This document shows, piece after piece, positions 32,813-41,083 of a stretch of DNA of 64,000 nucleotides. The notes beneath the pieces were generated by a model. The model had not been told where the DNA came from. It worked only from the letters and a program-made list of their open reading frames with translations, and searched no databases. How positions within the stretch are numbered: the first letter of the stretch is position 1; every line of letters starts with the position of its first letter. Source of the DNA: Actinomadura physcomitrii (GTDB lineage: Bacteria; Actinomycetota; Actinomycetes; Streptosporangiales; Streptosporangiaceae). The stretch is from contig NZ_WBMS02000005.1 of NCBI RefSeq assembly GCF_008923205.2, forward strand, positions 56,154 through 120,153, read 5' to 3'. Position numbers and translations under genes: made by a program.

Positions 32813-33886
32813 TCAGGGGGACGCCGCCGCCTCCTGGTCGGGGCGGGTGCTGGTTCGGCGGACGATGGACCACGGCGCGGTCAGAGACGTCGGTTCGTCG
32901 CCCAGGGCTGCGCGCGCGCAGGTGGCGCCCTGGTCGCGGAGTGATTGCGCGACGGTCGTCAGCCCCAGGAGGGCCGCCACCGCCGCGTCGTCCCAGCCGG
33001 TCACCGCCACGTCGCCGGGGACGGTGCGGCCTGCGGCGCGGACGGCGTGCACGACCCCCGCCGCCTGCTGGTCGCTCATCGCGGCGATCGCGTCGGGCGG
33101 ATCGGGGGAGGCCAGCAGGGCCGCCGCGAGCCGTTCGGCCTCGGCCGTGTCATTGCGCGAGCACACCGCGACCGTCACCTCGCGCCAGGCGATGCCGGTG
33201 TCCTGGGCCGCCTGCCGGTAGCCCTCCAGCCGCTCGCGGGTCACCGGGAACAGCACGTCCGCCGGATCGATGCCCGTGGTGATCGTGCTGATCCGGTCCC
33301 GGGAGAGCGGGAAGCTCACCACCGCCGGGCGTTCCGCGCCCGCGAAGGCGAGAGCGCCCACCGCGCGGGCCGCCGCGCGGTCGTCGATGCCGACCAGCGC
33401 GATCCCGGGGACCGCCGGACCTCCGTGCACCACCGCGGGACGCTTCACGGCCTGGACGGCGGACAGGACCGGGTCGTCGTCGGAGGTGGTCCAGACGACG
33501 AACCCGTCGACGGCGGCCTCGGTGATCCGCTTGCCGTCGTCGGCGGCGCCCGTGATCGGCAGGATCGTCATGCCGTACCCGCGGTCGGCGCAGACGTCGG
33601 CGATGCCCGCCAGGAAGGACGCCGCCTCCGGGTCCTCGAAGGCGTAGCTCAGGTGCTCTCCCATGACGACGCCGAGCGTGCGGGTGCTGCCGCGGCGCAG
33701 CGACCGGGCGCTCGGGTCGGGGCCGGCGTATCCCAGCCGGGCCGCCGCGTCGAGCACCTTGGAGCGGGCCCGGTCCGACACGCGCTCCGGCCGGTTGTAG
33801 GCGTACGAGGCGGTCATCACCGACACGCCGGCGAGCTCGGCCACCTGCGCGAGCGTCACCCGCTTCGAACCCGCGGACGATTCCAT
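32813..33886 (-). CDS. LacI family transcriptional regulator
   Basis: A 357-residue repressor. Residues 8-60 form the LacI helix-turn-helix and hinge (VTLAQVAELAGVSVMTASYA, YNRPERVSDRARSKVLDAA), and from about 65 there is a periplasmic-binding-like effector domain (TLGVVMGEHLSY, IAAMSDQQAAGVVHAV, VAVTGWDDAAVAAL). TAGGCT seven bases before the ATG suggests a leaderless start. A TGTGTA-N4-TACACA palindrome overlaps its -35 region and the start of the divergent MFS gene, so it probably represses both. The effector, perhaps a sugar, is unknown. Confidence 0.92.
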   Translation of the reverse strand: MESSAGSKRVTLAQVAELAGVSVMTASYAYNRPERVSDRARSKVLDAAARLGYAGPDPSARSLRRGSTRTLGVVMGEHLSYAFEDPEAASFLAGIADVCADRGYGMTILPITGAADDGKRITEAAVDGFVVWTTSDDDPVLSAVQAVKRPAVVHGGPAVPGIALVGIDDRAAARAVGALAFAGAERPAVVSFPLSRDRISTITTGIDPADVLFPVTRERLEGYRQAAQDTGIAWREVTVAVCSRNDTAEAERLAAALLASPDPPDAIAAMSDQQAAGVVHAVRAAGRTVPGDVAVTGWDDAAVAALLGLTTVAQSLRDQGATCARAALGDEPTSLTAPWSIVRRTSTRPDQEAAASP

Positions 33887-33893
33887 GGCGACC

Positions 33894-33922
33894 AGCCTAG
33901 CGAGGCTGTGTATCGTTACACA
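33894..33922. promoter_or_regulatory. Operator palindromes between LacI and MFS genes
   Basis: TGTGTA-TCGT-TACACA (33907-33922) is a perfect 6+4+6 palindrome ending 1 bp before the MFS ATG. AGCCT-AGCG-AGGCT (33894-33907) abuts it. The first is the likely LacI-family operator. Confidence 0.6.
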
Positions 33923-33923
33923 T

Positions 33924-35081
33924 ATGTCGGATATGCCCGTTCGGTCGCCGCGCCGCCTGATCGCTTCGGCGATCGTGGCCTTCGCGGCGTTCGGCGCCTT
34001 CTGGGGAGTGTGGGGCGCCTCGGTGCCGCGGGTGCGACAGCAGGCCGGCCTCGACGACGGCCGGCTCGGCTTCGCGCTGCTGTTCGTCGGCGCGGGCGCC
34101 CTCCCGGCGATGCTGCTGATGGGCCGGGCGCTCGACCGGTGGGGGCCGCGGGTGGCGGGCGCGGCCATCGCCGCGCTCGGCTGCGCCGGCACCGCGATGG
34201 TGCTGACCGCGGTGAACCTGGCGGCCCTGTGCACCGGGCTGGCCGTCGTCGGCGCGGCGAGCGGGGCCGCGGACGTGGCCATGAACGCGGTCGCGGGACG
34301 CGCTGAGAAGATCGCCGGGCGTCCCGTCATCACCCGCGCCCACGGCGTCTTCTCCGGTCTCGTCGTCCTCGCGAGCCTGGCCACCGGGGCGTTCGCGTCG
34401 CTACCGGTCGCGGTCCCGTTCGCCGCCGTGGCCGTCGCCTCCGTGGCGGCCGGCGCCGCCCTGGTCAGAGCCTTGGGCGCGGAGACCGTCGACCGAGCGC
34501 CCGAGCATGTCCCGCAAGGGCGGGGCCGGGTGGTTCCGTTCGTGCTCATCGGGACGCTGGGCGCGCTCGGGTTCGCCGGGGAGAACGCCCATCAGAGCTG
34601 GAGCGCGGTCTTCGCCCACGACGAGCTCCATTCGGGCGCCGGGCTGAGCGCCGTCGCGCCCGCGGTGTTCGCGGGCGCGGTCGCGGTCACTCGGTTCGCC
34701 GTCGGCGGGCTCGGAGCCGTCCGTGCCCGTGCCGTCCTCCTTGGCGGCGCGGCGGCCGCCGCGGCGGGCGCGGCCCTCATCGCGGTGGCGCCCACGCTGC
34801 TCGTCGCCGGGGCGGGGCTCGCGGTGGCCGCCGCCGGGACGGCGGTGCTGTTCCCGACCCTGCTCGGCGTCGCGTCCCGCGGCGTCGAGGAGTCCCACCG
34901 CGGCCGCGCGACCTCCATCGTCTCGACGACGTCCTACCTCGGGTTCCTCCTGGGGCCGGTCTACGTTGGGCTGTGGGCCGATGCCGTGGGCCTGCGCGGC
35001 GCCATGCTGGCGATCGCGGCGCTGGCCGCCGCGCTGCTCGTCCTCACTCCGGTGCTGCTGCGCCGCGCGGCTCGCCGGTGA
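33924..35081 (+). CDS. MFS transporter
   Basis: A 385-residue major-facilitator permease with about twelve membrane segments, GALPAMLLMGRALDRWGPRV as the segment 2-3 motif and a second half beginning near residue 200 (VVPFVLIGTLGALGFAGENA). The C-terminal motif GRATSIVSTTSYLGFLLGPV resembles YbjJ/FucP-like sugar or drug permeases. ATG 33924 starts 1 bp after a LacI operator. It is divergent from the LacI gene and overlaps the convergent TetR gene by 38 bp. Sugar transport is a reasonable but unproved guess. Confidence 0.87.
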   Translation: MSDMPVRSPRRLIASAIVAFAAFGAFWGVWGASVPRVRQQAGLDDGRLGFALLFVGAGALPAMLLMGRALDRWGPRVAGAAIAALGCAGTAMVLTAVNLAALCTGLAVVGAASGAADVAMNAVAGRAEKIAGRPVITRAHGVFSGLVVLASLATGAFASLPVAVPFAAVAVASVAAGAALVRALGAETVDRAPEHVPQGRGRVVPFVLIGTLGALGFAGENAHQSWSAVFAHDELHSGAGLSAVAPAVFAGAVAVTRFAVGGLGAVRARAVLLGGAAAAAAGAALIAVAPTLLVAGAGLAVAAAGTAVLFPTLLGVASRGVEESHRGRATSIVSTTSYLGFLLGPVYVGLWADAVGLRGAMLAIAALAAALLVLTPVLLRRAARR

Positions 35082-35658
35082 CGCCGGCGAGGGTGGTGGT
35101 GACGACCCTGCGGACGGCCTCGGCGTCCGGGCGGGGGCCGGTCCGGTCGGCGAACACCAGGTGCCCCGCGCCGACCAGCATAGGGGCGAGGGTGTCGATG
35201 TCGGCGCCGGCGGCGATGCGGCCGAGGTCGCGTTCGGCGGCGAGGTAGCGGGCGATCATGGCGGTCGCCTCGGACGCCAGCGGGACCCCGGTCGGCCTGG
35301 TCGCGCGGAGCTTGGCGCGCAGCTCGTCCCGCGAGGTGATGAGCGCGACGATGGCCACCGCGACCGACTCGAACACGGTGGTCAGGGCCTCGGCGAGGTT
35401 GCCGGTGACGGTCCCGGTCCCGGCCGACCCGCACAGCGCGGCCTCCTGCGCCTCGACGCGGGCGATGCGGTCCTCGACGAGCTCGGCGAGGAAGGTGTCG
35501 AAGTCGCTGAAGTGCCGGTGCAGGACGCCCTTGGCGCACCCGGCCTCGGCGGTGACGGCCCGGCTGGTCAGCGCGTTCGGCCCGGCGCGGAGCAGGACGC
35601 GCTCGGCGGCGTCGAACAGCTGCTGCCGCGCGTCCCGCAGGGCCACTCCGGTCGGCAC
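35044..35658 (-). CDS. TetR family transcriptional regulator
   Basis: A 204-residue regulator with an N-terminal helix-turn-helix (residues 10-55: ARQQLFDAAERVLLRAG, NALTSRAVTAEAGCAKGVLH, RHFSDFDTFLAELV) and an all-helical effector domain. The start is GTG. It is divergent from a methyltransferase whose core promoter contains a TGGGCG-AC-CGCCCA palindrome between its -35 and -10 boxes, the probable target of this repressor. Confidence 0.9.
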   Translation of the reverse strand: MPTGVALRDARQQLFDAAERVLLRAGPNALTSRAVTAEAGCAKGVLHRHFSDFDTFLAELVEDRIARVEAQEAALCGSAGTGTVTGNLAEALTTVFESVAVAIVALITSRDELRAKLRATRPTGVPLASEATAMIARYLAAERDLGRIAAGADIDTLAPMLVGAGHLVFADRTGPRPDAEAVRRVVTTTLAGVTGEPRGAAAPE

Positions 35659-35683
35659 AGTGCACCTCTCCCTCCGTGCGCCG

Positions 35684-35714
35684 TTGACGTAGTGGGCGAC
35701 CGCCCATTTATAGT
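35684..35714 (+). promoter_or_regulatory. Methyltransferase promoter with operator in the spacer
   Basis: TTGACG (35684-35689) and TTTATA (35707-35712) are 17 bp apart; TATAGT (35709-35714) is an alternative -10 six bases before the ATG at 35721. TGGGCG-AC-CGCCCA (35693-35706) fills the spacer exactly, so a bound TetR protein would block polymerase. Confidence 0.7.
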
Positions 35715-35720
35715 GGGCAC

Positions 35721-36563
35721 ATGACCACTCTACCGCCGGACCAAGCCCCCGCGCCCGCCCCCCACCGGCACCGGGACGTGGCCGAATCCTTCGGCGCCGA
35801 CACCGAGCGCTACGACCGGACCCGCCCGCCGTACCCCGAGGCGCTGATCGAGCGGATCGTCGCGGGCAGCCCCGGCCGCGACGTCCTCGACATCGGCTGC
35901 GGCACCGGCATCGAGGCGCGGCAGTTCCAGGCGGCCGGATGCCGTGTCCTCGGCGTCGAGCCGGACGCGCGGATGGCCGGCTTCGCGCGGCGCACCGGCG
36001 TCGAGGTCGAGATCGCGACCATCGAGGACTGGGACCCGGCCGGGCGGACGTTCGACGCCGCCGTCGCCGGCACGGCCTGGCACTGGGTGGACCCGGTCGC
36101 CGGCGCCGCGAAGGCGGCCCGGGTCCTGCGCCCCGCCGGCCGCCTCGCCGTCTTCTGGCACGCGTTCCAGTTGCGGGCCGAGGTCATCGACGCGTTCGCC
36201 GCGGCCTACCAGCGCGTGGCGCCGGACTCGCCGTTCAACATGCGGGCGGTGAGCCGGGTGGCCAGGCAGGGGCTGGACGCCTACCAGCCGATCCTCGACA
36301 AGTCCGCCGCCGGGATCGAGGAGGCCGGCGGGTTCACCGCCCCCGAGCAGTGGCGGTTCGAGTGGGAGCGCACCTACACCCGCGACGAGTGGCTGGACCA
36401 GATGCCGACCCAGGGGACCCTCACCGGGCTGCCCTCCGATCAGGTAGCGGAGGTGCTGAACGAGGTCGGCGCCGCCGTCGACGCACTCGGCGGCGCCTTC
36501 ACCATGCCCTACGCCACCGTCGCGGTCACCGCCACCCGCACCCCGACCGGCGCGAGTGGATGA
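35721..36563 (+). CDS. Class I SAM-dependent methyltransferase
   Basis: A 280-residue methyltransferase of the UbiE/Methyltransf_11 type. SAM motif I is VLDIGCGTGIEARQF near residue 56, followed by VLGVEPDARMAGFAR, an FDAAVAGTAWHWVDP motif IV and RVLRPAGRLAVFWH. ESFGADTERYDRTRPPYPEA at the N-terminus is typical. The start is probably leaderless, under a TetR-controlled promoter. The small-molecule substrate is unknown; TetR control of a methyltransferase is often linked to detoxification. Confidence 0.88.
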   Translation: MTTLPPDQAPAPAPHRHRDVAESFGADTERYDRTRPPYPEALIERIVAGSPGRDVLDIGCGTGIEARQFQAAGCRVLGVEPDARMAGFARRTGVEVEIATIEDWDPAGRTFDAAVAGTAWHWVDPVAGAAKAARVLRPAGRLAVFWHAFQLRAEVIDAFAAAYQRVAPDSPFNMRAVSRVARQGLDAYQPILDKSAAGIEEAGGFTAPEQWRFEWERTYTRDEWLDQMPTQGTLTGLPSDQVAEVLNEVGAAVDALGGAFTMPYATVAVTATRTPTGASG

Positions 36564-36589
36564 GCGTGGCGATGATCACATCGGATGGT

Positions 36590-36605
36590 ACTCAATAATT
36601 TGAGT
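36590..36605. promoter_or_regulatory. PadR operator
   Basis: ACTCAA-TAAT-TTGAGT, a perfect 6+4+6 palindrome 25 bp upstream of the PadR start and overlapping the -35 position for the -10 box TATCGT (36619-36624). Likely autoregulatory. Confidence 0.65.
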
Positions 36606-36630
36606 AATCACTCGGGGTTATCGTCGGGGC

Positions 36631-37185
36631 ATGTCGTTGCGTCACGCGGTGATGGCCGCGCTGCTGGAGGGCGAGGCGTCGGGGTACGACCTGGCCAAGG
36701 GGTTCGACGCGTCGGTGGCCAACTTCTGGATGGCCACCCCGCAGCAGCTGTACCGGGAGCTCGACCGGATGCGCGAGGACGGCCTCGTCCAGGCGCGGGT
36801 CGTCGAGCAGGAGCGGCGGCCGAACAAGCGGCTGTTCTCGCTGACCGAGGCGGGACGGCGCGAGCTGCGGGAGTTCACCGCCGGACCGCCGCGGCCGGGC
36901 GCGATCCGCGACGAGATGATGGTCATGGTGCAGGCCGTCGACGCCGGGGACGCCGAGGGCGTGCGGGCCGCCCTTGAGGAGCGGGTGGAGTGGGCGCGGG
37001 CGAAGATCGCCCGCTTCGAGCGGCTGCAGGTGAGGCTGCTGGGCGGCCGCACCGAGGAGGAGTTCCTCGCGCACGCCGAACGCGTCGGCCCCTACCTGAC
37101 GCTGATGCGCGGCCTGGCGTTCGAGCGCGAGAACGAGCGGTGGGGCGAGTGGGCGCTGACCGTGCTGAGGCAGCGGGTCGGCTGA
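36631..37185 (+). CDS. PadR family transcriptional regulator
   Basis: A 184-residue PadR/Vir-type regulator: N-terminal winged helix (SLRHAVMAALLEGEASGYDL, QQLYRELDRMREDGLVQARV, VEQERRPNKRLFSLTEAG, to about residue 85) and a C-terminal coiled dimerisation region (VEWARAKIARFERLQ). TATCGT lies six bases before the ATG, suggesting a leaderless message. It shares one base with the start of the SGNH hydrolase (TGATG), so the two are co-translated. Confidence 0.92.
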   Translation: MSLRHAVMAALLEGEASGYDLAKGFDASVANFWMATPQQLYRELDRMREDGLVQARVVEQERRPNKRLFSLTEAGRRELREFTAGPPRPGAIRDEMMVMVQAVDAGDAEGVRAALEERVEWARAKIARFERLQVRLLGGRTEEEFLAHAERVGPYLTLMRGLAFERENERWGEWALTVLRQRVG

Positions 37186-37955
37186 TGGCGTACCTCAGGT
37201 ACGTCGCGGTCGGGGACAGCCAGACCGAGGGCCTCAACGACGGCGACGAGCTGACCGGCTACCGGGGCTGGGCGGACCGGCTGGCCGAGCTGCTCGCGGC
37301 GCGGGACGCCGGCTTCCGGTACGCCAACCTCGCGGTGCGCGGGCGGCTCGCCGCGGGCGTAAGGGCGGAGCAGACCGACGCCGCGCTCGCCCTGGAACCG
37401 GACCTCGTCACCGTCATGGCGGGGATGAACGACCTGGTCCGGCCCGGCTTCGACGCGCGGGCCGTGGCCGCCGAGCTGGAGGCGATGCTGGCGGCGTTCA
37501 CCGGATCCGGTGCCCGGGTGGTCACCTTCACCTTCCCCGACGTCGCCAAGATCGCGCCGCTGGTGCGGCGCCTGCGGCCGCGGGTGATCGACCTCAACGA
37601 GCGCATCCGGGCCGCCGCCGGCCACCACGGCGCCCTGGTGGTGGACACCTTCCCGCGTTCCGTGACGACAGACCCGCGGCTGTGGAGCCCCGACCGCATC
37701 CACGCGAGCCCGCTCGGGCACGCGCGCATCGCCGCGGCGGCCGCGCACGCTCTCGGGCTGCCGGGCGACGGCGCGTCCTGGTCCGATCCGCTCCCGCCGC
37801 TGCCGCCCGTGCCGGCATGGCGCCGGGCGGGCGCGGAGGCCGCGTGGGCGGGCAGGTTCATGGGCCCATGGGTCCTCCGGCGGCTGCGCGGACGCTCGTC
37901 GGGCGACGGCCGCACCGCGAAACGGCCCCGGCTCGAACCGGTCGTCCTGCCCTGA
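37185..37955 (+). CDS. SGNH/GDSL hydrolase
   Basis: A 256-residue esterase/lipase-type hydrolase. Block I carries the nucleophile Ser (VAVGDSQTEG, near residue 12), block III the Asn (VMAGMNDLVRPG) and block V the Asp-x-x-His dyad (WSPDRIHASPLGHARIA). No signal peptide is apparent, so it is probably cytosolic. It overlaps the PadR gene and is likely induced by the same stimulus. The last 60 residues are basic and beyond the domain. Confidence 0.88.
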   Translation: MAYLRYVAVGDSQTEGLNDGDELTGYRGWADRLAELLAARDAGFRYANLAVRGRLAAGVRAEQTDAALALEPDLVTVMAGMNDLVRPGFDARAVAAELEAMLAAFTGSGARVVTFTFPDVAKIAPLVRRLRPRVIDLNERIRAAAGHHGALVVDTFPRSVTTDPRLWSPDRIHASPLGHARIAAAAAHALGLPGDGASWSDPLPPLPPVPAWRRAGAEAAWAGRFMGPWVLRRLRGRSSGDGRTAKRPRLEPVVLP

Positions 37956-37974
37956 GGCCACCCGGCCCTGAACA

Positions 37975-38601
37975 TCACCCGTCAGGGGCGTCGGGCAGCA
38001 TGAGCATCCGTTGGAGGAGCATGTGCAGGTGGTTGCGGAAACGCTCCAGCTCGTCCGGTGAGATGTTCCGGTAGGGCCCGCTGGTGTCGGTCTCCTCGTC
38101 CACGCGCGTGCCGAGCGCGCGCTGGCTGAGGAAACCGGAGATGACCCAGGGGATCGTCCAGACCGTCAGGTCGAGGTCGACGTCGCCGGGGACCACCTCC
38201 CGCAGCGCCTCGACGATCCCGCCGAGCCGCGGCCGGACGTACACCTCCTCCAGGTCGGCGGTGTCGGCGGCGTCGCCGGTCCGCCGGTGCAGCCACAGCC
38301 CCAGATACTCGGGGTGCGCGGAGTAGAAGTCGACGTACTGGTCCAGCAGGCGCTCGACGCCCTGCCGGGTGGGGGTGAACCCGTTCGCGGCGCCCCCGAC
38401 CGCCTTCTTCTCGGCGTCGGTGGCCCGGCGCATCACCTGCCGGTACAGCTCGGTCTTGCCGCCGGTCAGCCGGTCGACCGTGGCGGGGTCGACGCCCGCC
38501 CCGTCCGCGATCAGGCGCAGCGTCGTCCCGTCGAACCCGAGCTCGGCGAACAGCCGGGTGGCGGCGTCGATGATCCGATCCAGGTCGGCGTCGGAGCTCA
38601 T
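37975..38601 (-). CDS. TetR family transcriptional regulator
   Basis: A 208-residue regulator with helix-turn-helix at residues 8-50 (RIIDAATRLFAELGFDGTTL, RLIADGAGVDPATVDRLTGG) and an effector domain ending HLHMLLQRMLMLPDAPDG. The turn-helix motif is slightly atypical, with DRLTGGKTELYRQV in place of the usual YYHF. ATG 38601 lies seven bases after TAATGT (leaderless); GTG 38619 is an alternative. An ACGGT-N5-ACCGT site about 20 bp upstream is the probable operator. Confidence 0.85.
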   Translation of the reverse strand: MSSDADLDRIIDAATRLFAELGFDGTTLRLIADGAGVDPATVDRLTGGKTELYRQVMRRATDAEKKAVGGAANGFTPTRQGVERLLDQYVDFYSAHPEYLGLWLHRRTGDAADTADLEEVYVRPRLGGIVEALREVVPGDVDLDLTVWTIPWVISGFLSQRALGTRVDEETDTSGPYRNISPDELERFRNHLHMLLQRMLMLPDAPDG

Positions 38602-38621
38602 ACTCCCGACATTAGTCACGC

Positions 38622-38636
38622 ACGGTAGCGAACCGT
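38622..38636. promoter_or_regulatory. TetR operator
   Basis: ACGGT-AGCGA-ACCGT, a perfect 5+5+5 inverted repeat at the -35 position of the TetR gene, in classic TetR-site form. Confidence 0.6.
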
Positions 38637-38675
38637 TTCCCGCAAGGTCATGGACCGGCCAAATCGTCGCCGCGA

Positions 38676-39131
38676 TCAGCCTTCGTAGCCGTCGACGAAG
38701 CGGGCGAGGAGGCGCGCGAACTCGGCGCGCTCGGCGTCGCTCCAGTCGCGCATGGCCTTGGCGAAGTGCTCCTGGCGGGTGCGGCGGGTCGCCTCGACGA
38801 CGGACCGGCCCGCCGGCGTCAGCTCCAGGTGGATGCGGCGGCCGTCCTCCTGGGACGCGACGCGGCGCACGTACCCGGCCTTGACGGCCTCGGCGACGAT
38901 GCGGCTGCCCCGCGAGGCGTCGACGCCGAGGCGGGTGGCGACCAGGCCGACGCTCATCTCCTGGCCGGGGCCGTCGGGGCCCTCGTCGACGACGTCCACG
39001 ACGTGCAGCACCTGCACGTCCACGGGCAGGTTGTGGTCCCGGATCGCCGCCCTGCCGAGCCGCTGGCGGGACATGCCGCGGCGCAGCTTGACCATGTTCC
39101 GCTCGACGGCGTGCAGTGCCTCGTCGGTCAT
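38676..39131 (-). CDS. MarR family transcriptional regulator
   Basis: A 151-residue winged-helix regulator: GLVATRLGVDASRGSRIVAE as recognition helix, AVKAGYVRRVASQEDGRRIH as wing and LELTPAGRSVVEATRRTRQE as dimer helix. TACACT lies seven bases upstream of ATG 39131 (leaderless). It is divergent from a wrecked DHA2 MFS gene, with a CTCTCATAT/ATATGAGAG inverted repeat between; the pair was probably a classic MarR-efflux unit. Confidence 0.9.
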   Translation of the reverse strand: MTDEALHAVERNMVKLRRGMSRQRLGRAAIRDHNLPVDVQVLHVVDVVDEGPDGPGQEMSVGLVATRLGVDASRGSRIVAEAVKAGYVRRVASQEDGRRIHLELTPAGRSVVEATRRTRQEHFAKAMRDWSDAERAEFARLLARFVDGYEG

Positions 39132-39156
39132 GCCGGCCAGTGTAGTCCGGTTGCGT

Positions 39157-39208
39157 CTCTCATATCTGTGTGCATAGCATCTAGTTGCTTTCAGCATATA
39201 TATGAGAG
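39157..39208. promoter_or_regulatory. Inverted repeat between MarR and MFS remnant
   Basis: CTCTCATAT (39157-39165) and its complement ATATGAGAG (39200-39208) bracket the AT-rich divergent promoter. They could be two operator sites for MarR. Confidence 0.5.
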
Positions 39209-39214
39209 GTGCAC

Positions 39215-39894
39215 ATGACGGTCACCGAAGCGCCGGTCGGCATGAGCCACCGGCACCGGGTCCTGGTGTTCGGCGGGCTGATGCTCGCCGGGCTGATGTC
39301 GTCCCTGGACGCGACGGTCCTCAGCACCGCGCTGCCGACGATCGTCGGCGACCTCGGCGGGCTGGACCGGCTCGCCTGCGGACCGGCCGCTACCACCGGC
39401 TGCCCGCCGCCGGCACGGCGATCAGCGCCGCCGGCGTCGCCCTGCTCGCCACCATGGACGTGCGCACCGGCCTCGTTTCACCGCCGGGCTCTACATGACC
39501 GTCCTCGGCTTGGGGGCCGGGCTGTCGCAGCAGGTCGTCATGCTGATCGCACAGAACGCGGCGCCGAAGCGCGACCTCGGCCCGGCCAGTTCCGGCGTGT
39601 TCGCGTCCCGGATGCTCGGCACCGCCGCCGGGATGGCCGTGTTCGGCGGCATCGTCGCGAGCCGGTTCGCCGAGGAGATCGGACGCCGCGTCCCGGCCGG
39701 GAAGGTGCCCGCCTTCCGCGACGCGGTCCGGCCCGAGGTGCTCGGCACGCTCCCCGGGCCGGTCCGGCACGGCGTCGCCGAGGCGTTCGCGCAGGCGTTC
39801 TCCGAACCTCTTCCTCGCCGGGCTGCCGCTGCTGGCGGCCGGCCTGGCGGCGGCGGTGCTGCTGCCGGACGTCCGCCTCGGTCCCCGCGAGTGA
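39215..39894 (+). pseudogene. DHA2 (EmrB/QacA) MFS transporter, deleted and frameshifted
   Basis: The N-terminus is intact (VLVFGGLMLAGLMSSLDATV, LSTALPTIVGDLGGLD, membrane segment 1). Near 39380 it jumps, in another frame, to a late segment (TGRYHRLPAAGTAISAAG), then shifts again near 39470 to FTAGLYMTVLGLGAGLSQQV and SGVFASRMLGTAAGMAVFGG. A last shift near 39810 gives LFLAGLPLLAAGLAAAVLLP and a stop at 39892-39894. About 225 codons remain of roughly 500. At least one large deletion and two frameshifts destroy the transporter. Confidence 0.88.
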
Positions 39895-40563
39895 CTACCT
39901 CACCTCGAGGTCGGCGTCGTTGACCAGCAGCGCGACCTGCACCCGATTGTTCAGCTCCAGCTTCGTCAGCAGCCGCGACACGTACGCCTTCACCGTCGCG
40001 ACGCTCAGCGACAGCTCCCGGCCGATCTCGCTGTTGGTCTTGCCCTGCCCGACCCGCACCGCGACCGCCCGCTCGCCGTCGCTCAGCCGCTCCAGCAGCT
40101 CGCGGGCGCGGGCCTTGCGCGGATCGGCCCCCGCGTCGGCGACGAACGACATCATCCGCCGCAGCACCGCGGGCGACAGCATCGGCTCGCCGGCCGCGAC
40201 CTGCCGGATCGCCTGGATGATCTCCGGGGGCGGGGTGTGCTTCAGCAGGAACCCGCTCGCGCCCGCGCGCATCGCCCGCAGGATGTGGTCGTCGGTGTCG
40301 AACGTCGTCAGCAGGATGATCTCCGGAGGATCGCGGCGCGCCCGCAGCAGCTCGGTGGCGGCGAGCCCGTCCACCCTCGGCATCCGGATGTCCATCAGCA
40401 CCACGTCCGGGCGGTGCGCGTTCACCGCGGGCACCGCCTCGGCGCCGTCCGCGACGTCCCCGACCACCTCCAGGTCGCCGGCGCCCGCGAGCATCATCGA
40501 CAGACCGGACCGGACGAGCGCGTCGTCGTCCACGATCAGCACCCGGATGGGAGACGAGTCCAT
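39895..40563 (-). CDS. NarL/LuxR-type response regulator
   Basis: A 222-residue two-component regulator. The receiver domain (residues 5-120) has the acidic pair in VLIVDDDALVR, phospho-Asp in VVLMDIRMPRVDG, the Thr switch in IILLTTFDTDDH and Lys in GFLLKHTPPPE. The LuxR helix-turn-helix lies at about 155-215 (LSDGERAVAVRVGQGKTNSE, then IGRELSLSVATVKAYVSRLL). TAGGGT six bases before the ATG suggests a leaderless start. Its sensor kinase is encoded at 41084-42289, with a PPOX-family gene between them. Confidence 0.93.
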   Translation of the reverse strand: MDSSPIRVLIVDDDALVRSGLSMMLAGAGDLEVVGDVADGAEAVPAVNAHRPDVVLMDIRMPRVDGLAATELLRARRDPPEIILLTTFDTDDHILRAMRAGASGFLLKHTPPPEIIQAIRQVAAGEPMLSPAVLRRMMSFVADAGADPRKARARELLERLSDGERAVAVRVGQGKTNSEIGRELSLSVATVKAYVSRLLTKLELNNRVQVALLVNDADLEVR

Positions 40564-40592
40564 CCCCCAACCCTAGAGCCGCCGCACCGCGG

Positions 40593-41030
40593 CTACGTCC
40601 GCCGCAGCCGCCGGCCGCTGACCTCCCTCGCGGTCAGGCAGAACCACGCCTCCCGCTCGCCGCCCGGCCACGGATCGACCCGCACGGCGCGCTCCCTCTC
40701 CTCGCCCTCCAGAGGGCGGGCGCCCCCGCGCACCAGCACGCTCCACCCCTCGTGCGTGCCGTCCTCGAACGCGTCGACCTCGAACGCGGTCCGCACCTGC
40801 CCGCCCGGCACGGCGGTCAGCAGGCTCCGGTTCAGCCGCCCTTCCAGTGAGGTGCGGAACACCACCGACTCGCCGTCGACGGCGTAGTTCACCGGGACCA
40901 TCGTCGGCCCCTCGCCGTCCTCGAAGGCGATCCGGCCGATGCCGCCCGGCGCGATGAGCCGCAGGCACTCCTCACGGTCGAGTTCCTCCAGGACGGGATG
41001 CACGGAGTCAGAAGCCATGTCCACGGCCAT
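40593..41030 (-). CDS. Pyridoxamine 5'-phosphate oxidase family protein
   Basis: A 145-residue split-barrel flavin-binding protein (PPOX-like): HPVLEELDREECLRLIAPGG, IGRIAFEDGEGPTMVPVNYA, VDGESVVFRTSLEGRLNRSL and GWSVLVRGGARPL. This subgroup usually binds FMN, F420 or heme and is common in actinomycete stress loci. ATG 41030 is chosen as the first of two close starts (41018 is the other). It lies between a sensor kinase and its response regulator, so a link to the signal is likely but unproved. Confidence 0.82.
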   Translation of the reverse strand: MAVDMASDSVHPVLEELDREECLRLIAPGGIGRIAFEDGEGPTMVPVNYAVDGESVVFRTSLEGRLNRSLLTAVPGGQVRTAFEVDAFEDGTHEGWSVLVRGGARPLEGEERERAVRVDPWPGGEREAWFCLTAREVSGRRLRRT

Positions 41031-41083
41031 GCCCGCAACTTCCGGCCGCCATGCGTCCGGCCTGCGGCGACATGCGCGGCGGC

